Positions 20,764 to 20,977 of a stretch of 20,977 nt of DNA are shown here, in pieces. The DNA lies in NCBI GenBank assembly GCA_034409565.1, contig DAOUMS010000010.1, forward strand, positions 1 through 20,977. Direction: 5' to 3'. Made by a program: the position numbers and the translations under genes. How positions within the stretch are numbered: position 1 is the first letter of the stretch; each line of letters begins with the position of its first letter. The notes below the pieces were generated by a model. It worked only from the letters and a program-made list of their open reading frames with translations, was not told the origin of the DNA and ran no database searches. This stretch comes from E44-bin89 sp034409565 (GTDB lineage Bacteria > Chloroflexota > Dehalococcoidia > Dehalococcoidales > RBG-16-60-22).

Positions 20764-20818
20764 TGCCATAATAGGCATTAAAGGCCAACAGCGCATACTC
20801 ATCTTCAGGTTCATGAAC
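20764..20818 (+). promoter_or_regulatory. Palindromes in the leader, possible operator or RNA structures
   Basis: TGCC-ATAATA-GGCA (20764-20777) starts at the expected transcription start and is nested in an outer TGTTG/CAACA pair (20761-20790); GTTCATGAAC (20809-20818) is a perfect palindrome further on. A repressor site at the first palindrome is the simplest idea, but it is unproven. Confidence 0.35.
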
Positions 20819-20865
20819 GTATAACCGGCCGGTAAAGTTACATAAAGAAAAAGGAGGTTTACTTT

Positions 20866-20977
20866 ATGGAGCCGAAAGAAGTGACACAGGGAGTGGTCAA
20901 GTATTTCAAATCAGACCAGTGGCAAGAACTGATGCACATGATTACCCAGACGGAAGAGGAAATCTACCACATCCACA
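20866..20977 (+). CDS. Start of an unknown gene (partial)
   Basis: ATG 20866 opens a frame through the window end, 37 codons, beginning MEPKEVTQGVVKYFKSDQWQ and continuing with an acidic, helix-rich stretch. AAAAAGGAGG 9 bases before the ATG is a strong ribosome site and a strong promoter lies upstream, so the gene is real. Too little is present to assign a family. Confidence 0.65.
   Translation, partial: MEPKEVTQGVVKYFKSDQWQELMHMITQTEEEIYHIH

Larger units (their letters stand above)
20545..20865. other. 321-base divergent control region
   Basis: It holds a leftward promoter for the isomerase gene, a rightward TTGACA/TATATT promoter, and two palindromes in the rightward leader (20764-20777 and 20809-20818). 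No gene or RNA gene was recognised. Confidence 0.7.

Noticed and set aside
1..20977. CRISPR array, tRNA or rRNA genes
   Set aside because: No regularly spaced repeats with unique spacers, and no cloverleaf or rRNA-like sequence found in the intergenic gaps by eye.

Overview
The window looks like a chromosomal segment of an anaerobic bacterium. The case rests on many iron-sulfur proteins, MinD/Mrp-type metal-cluster ATPases, a radical SAM enzyme, a CoA-disulfide-reductase-like flavoenzyme and a TRAP transporter, with no oxygen-dependent enzymes seen. A Dehalococcoidia-like Chloroflexota is a plausible source, but that is inference from gene content only; there is no rRNA gene or other taxonomic marker here. 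Shine-Dalgarno sites close to AAGGAGGTGAT and TTGACA/TATAAT-type promoters are frequent.

Region A (1-7731). The tail of a PilT-like ATPase gene is followed by a strong promoter and a tightly packed rightward gene run: a DUF134 DNA-binding protein, a DUF4213/DUF364 putative metal-chelation protein, a 2x[4Fe-4S] ferredoxin with a Gly/Arg/Tyr-rich tail, a DUF5320-type protein, a NifX/orange-protein-like protein fused to a coiled coil, a small zinc-ribbon protein, two MinD-type ATPases each with an inserted ferredoxin domain, a second NifX-like protein, an Mrp ATPase without its usual CPxC cysteines, a methyltransferase and a radical SAM protein. The core resembles the anaerobe-specific orange protein (ORP) gene set of Desulfovibrio, whose ORP carries a Mo-Cu sulfide cluster. 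The additions are unusual: five neighbouring proteins share RG/GR-rich segments, two share a coiled-coil tail, and the ferredoxin gene contains a strong internal translation start. This is the best candidate for an under-described system, probably assembly or carriage of a metal-sulfur cluster.

Region B (7732-11716). A CoA-disulfide-reductase-like flavoprotein and a thiamine-diphosphate enzyme lie in the same direction, with the remains of an IS3-family transposase in front of the latter. A leftward Asp/Glu-racemase-superfamily gene that lacks the second catalytic cysteine faces them.

Region C (11717-14111). This is a poorly characterised stretch: a 58-residue two-helix membrane protein, a coiled-coil protein built from 24-residue repeats, a membrane-anchored protein, and a leftward MarR regulator. 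Several have clear promoters of their own.

Region D (14112-20544). A TakP-like TRAP transporter operon (dctP, hairpin, dctQ, dctM) is preceded by a 13-nt triple direct repeat. A 3-hydroxyisobutyrate-dehydrogenase-family enzyme follows, then a convergent two-gene unit (SDR dehydrogenase and TIM-barrel isomerase). With the thiamine-diphosphate enzyme and the racemase relative, this suggests uptake and breakdown of an unidentified organic acid, possibly a 2-keto or hydroxy acid. The window ends in the first 37 codons of an unknown gene behind a strong promoter.
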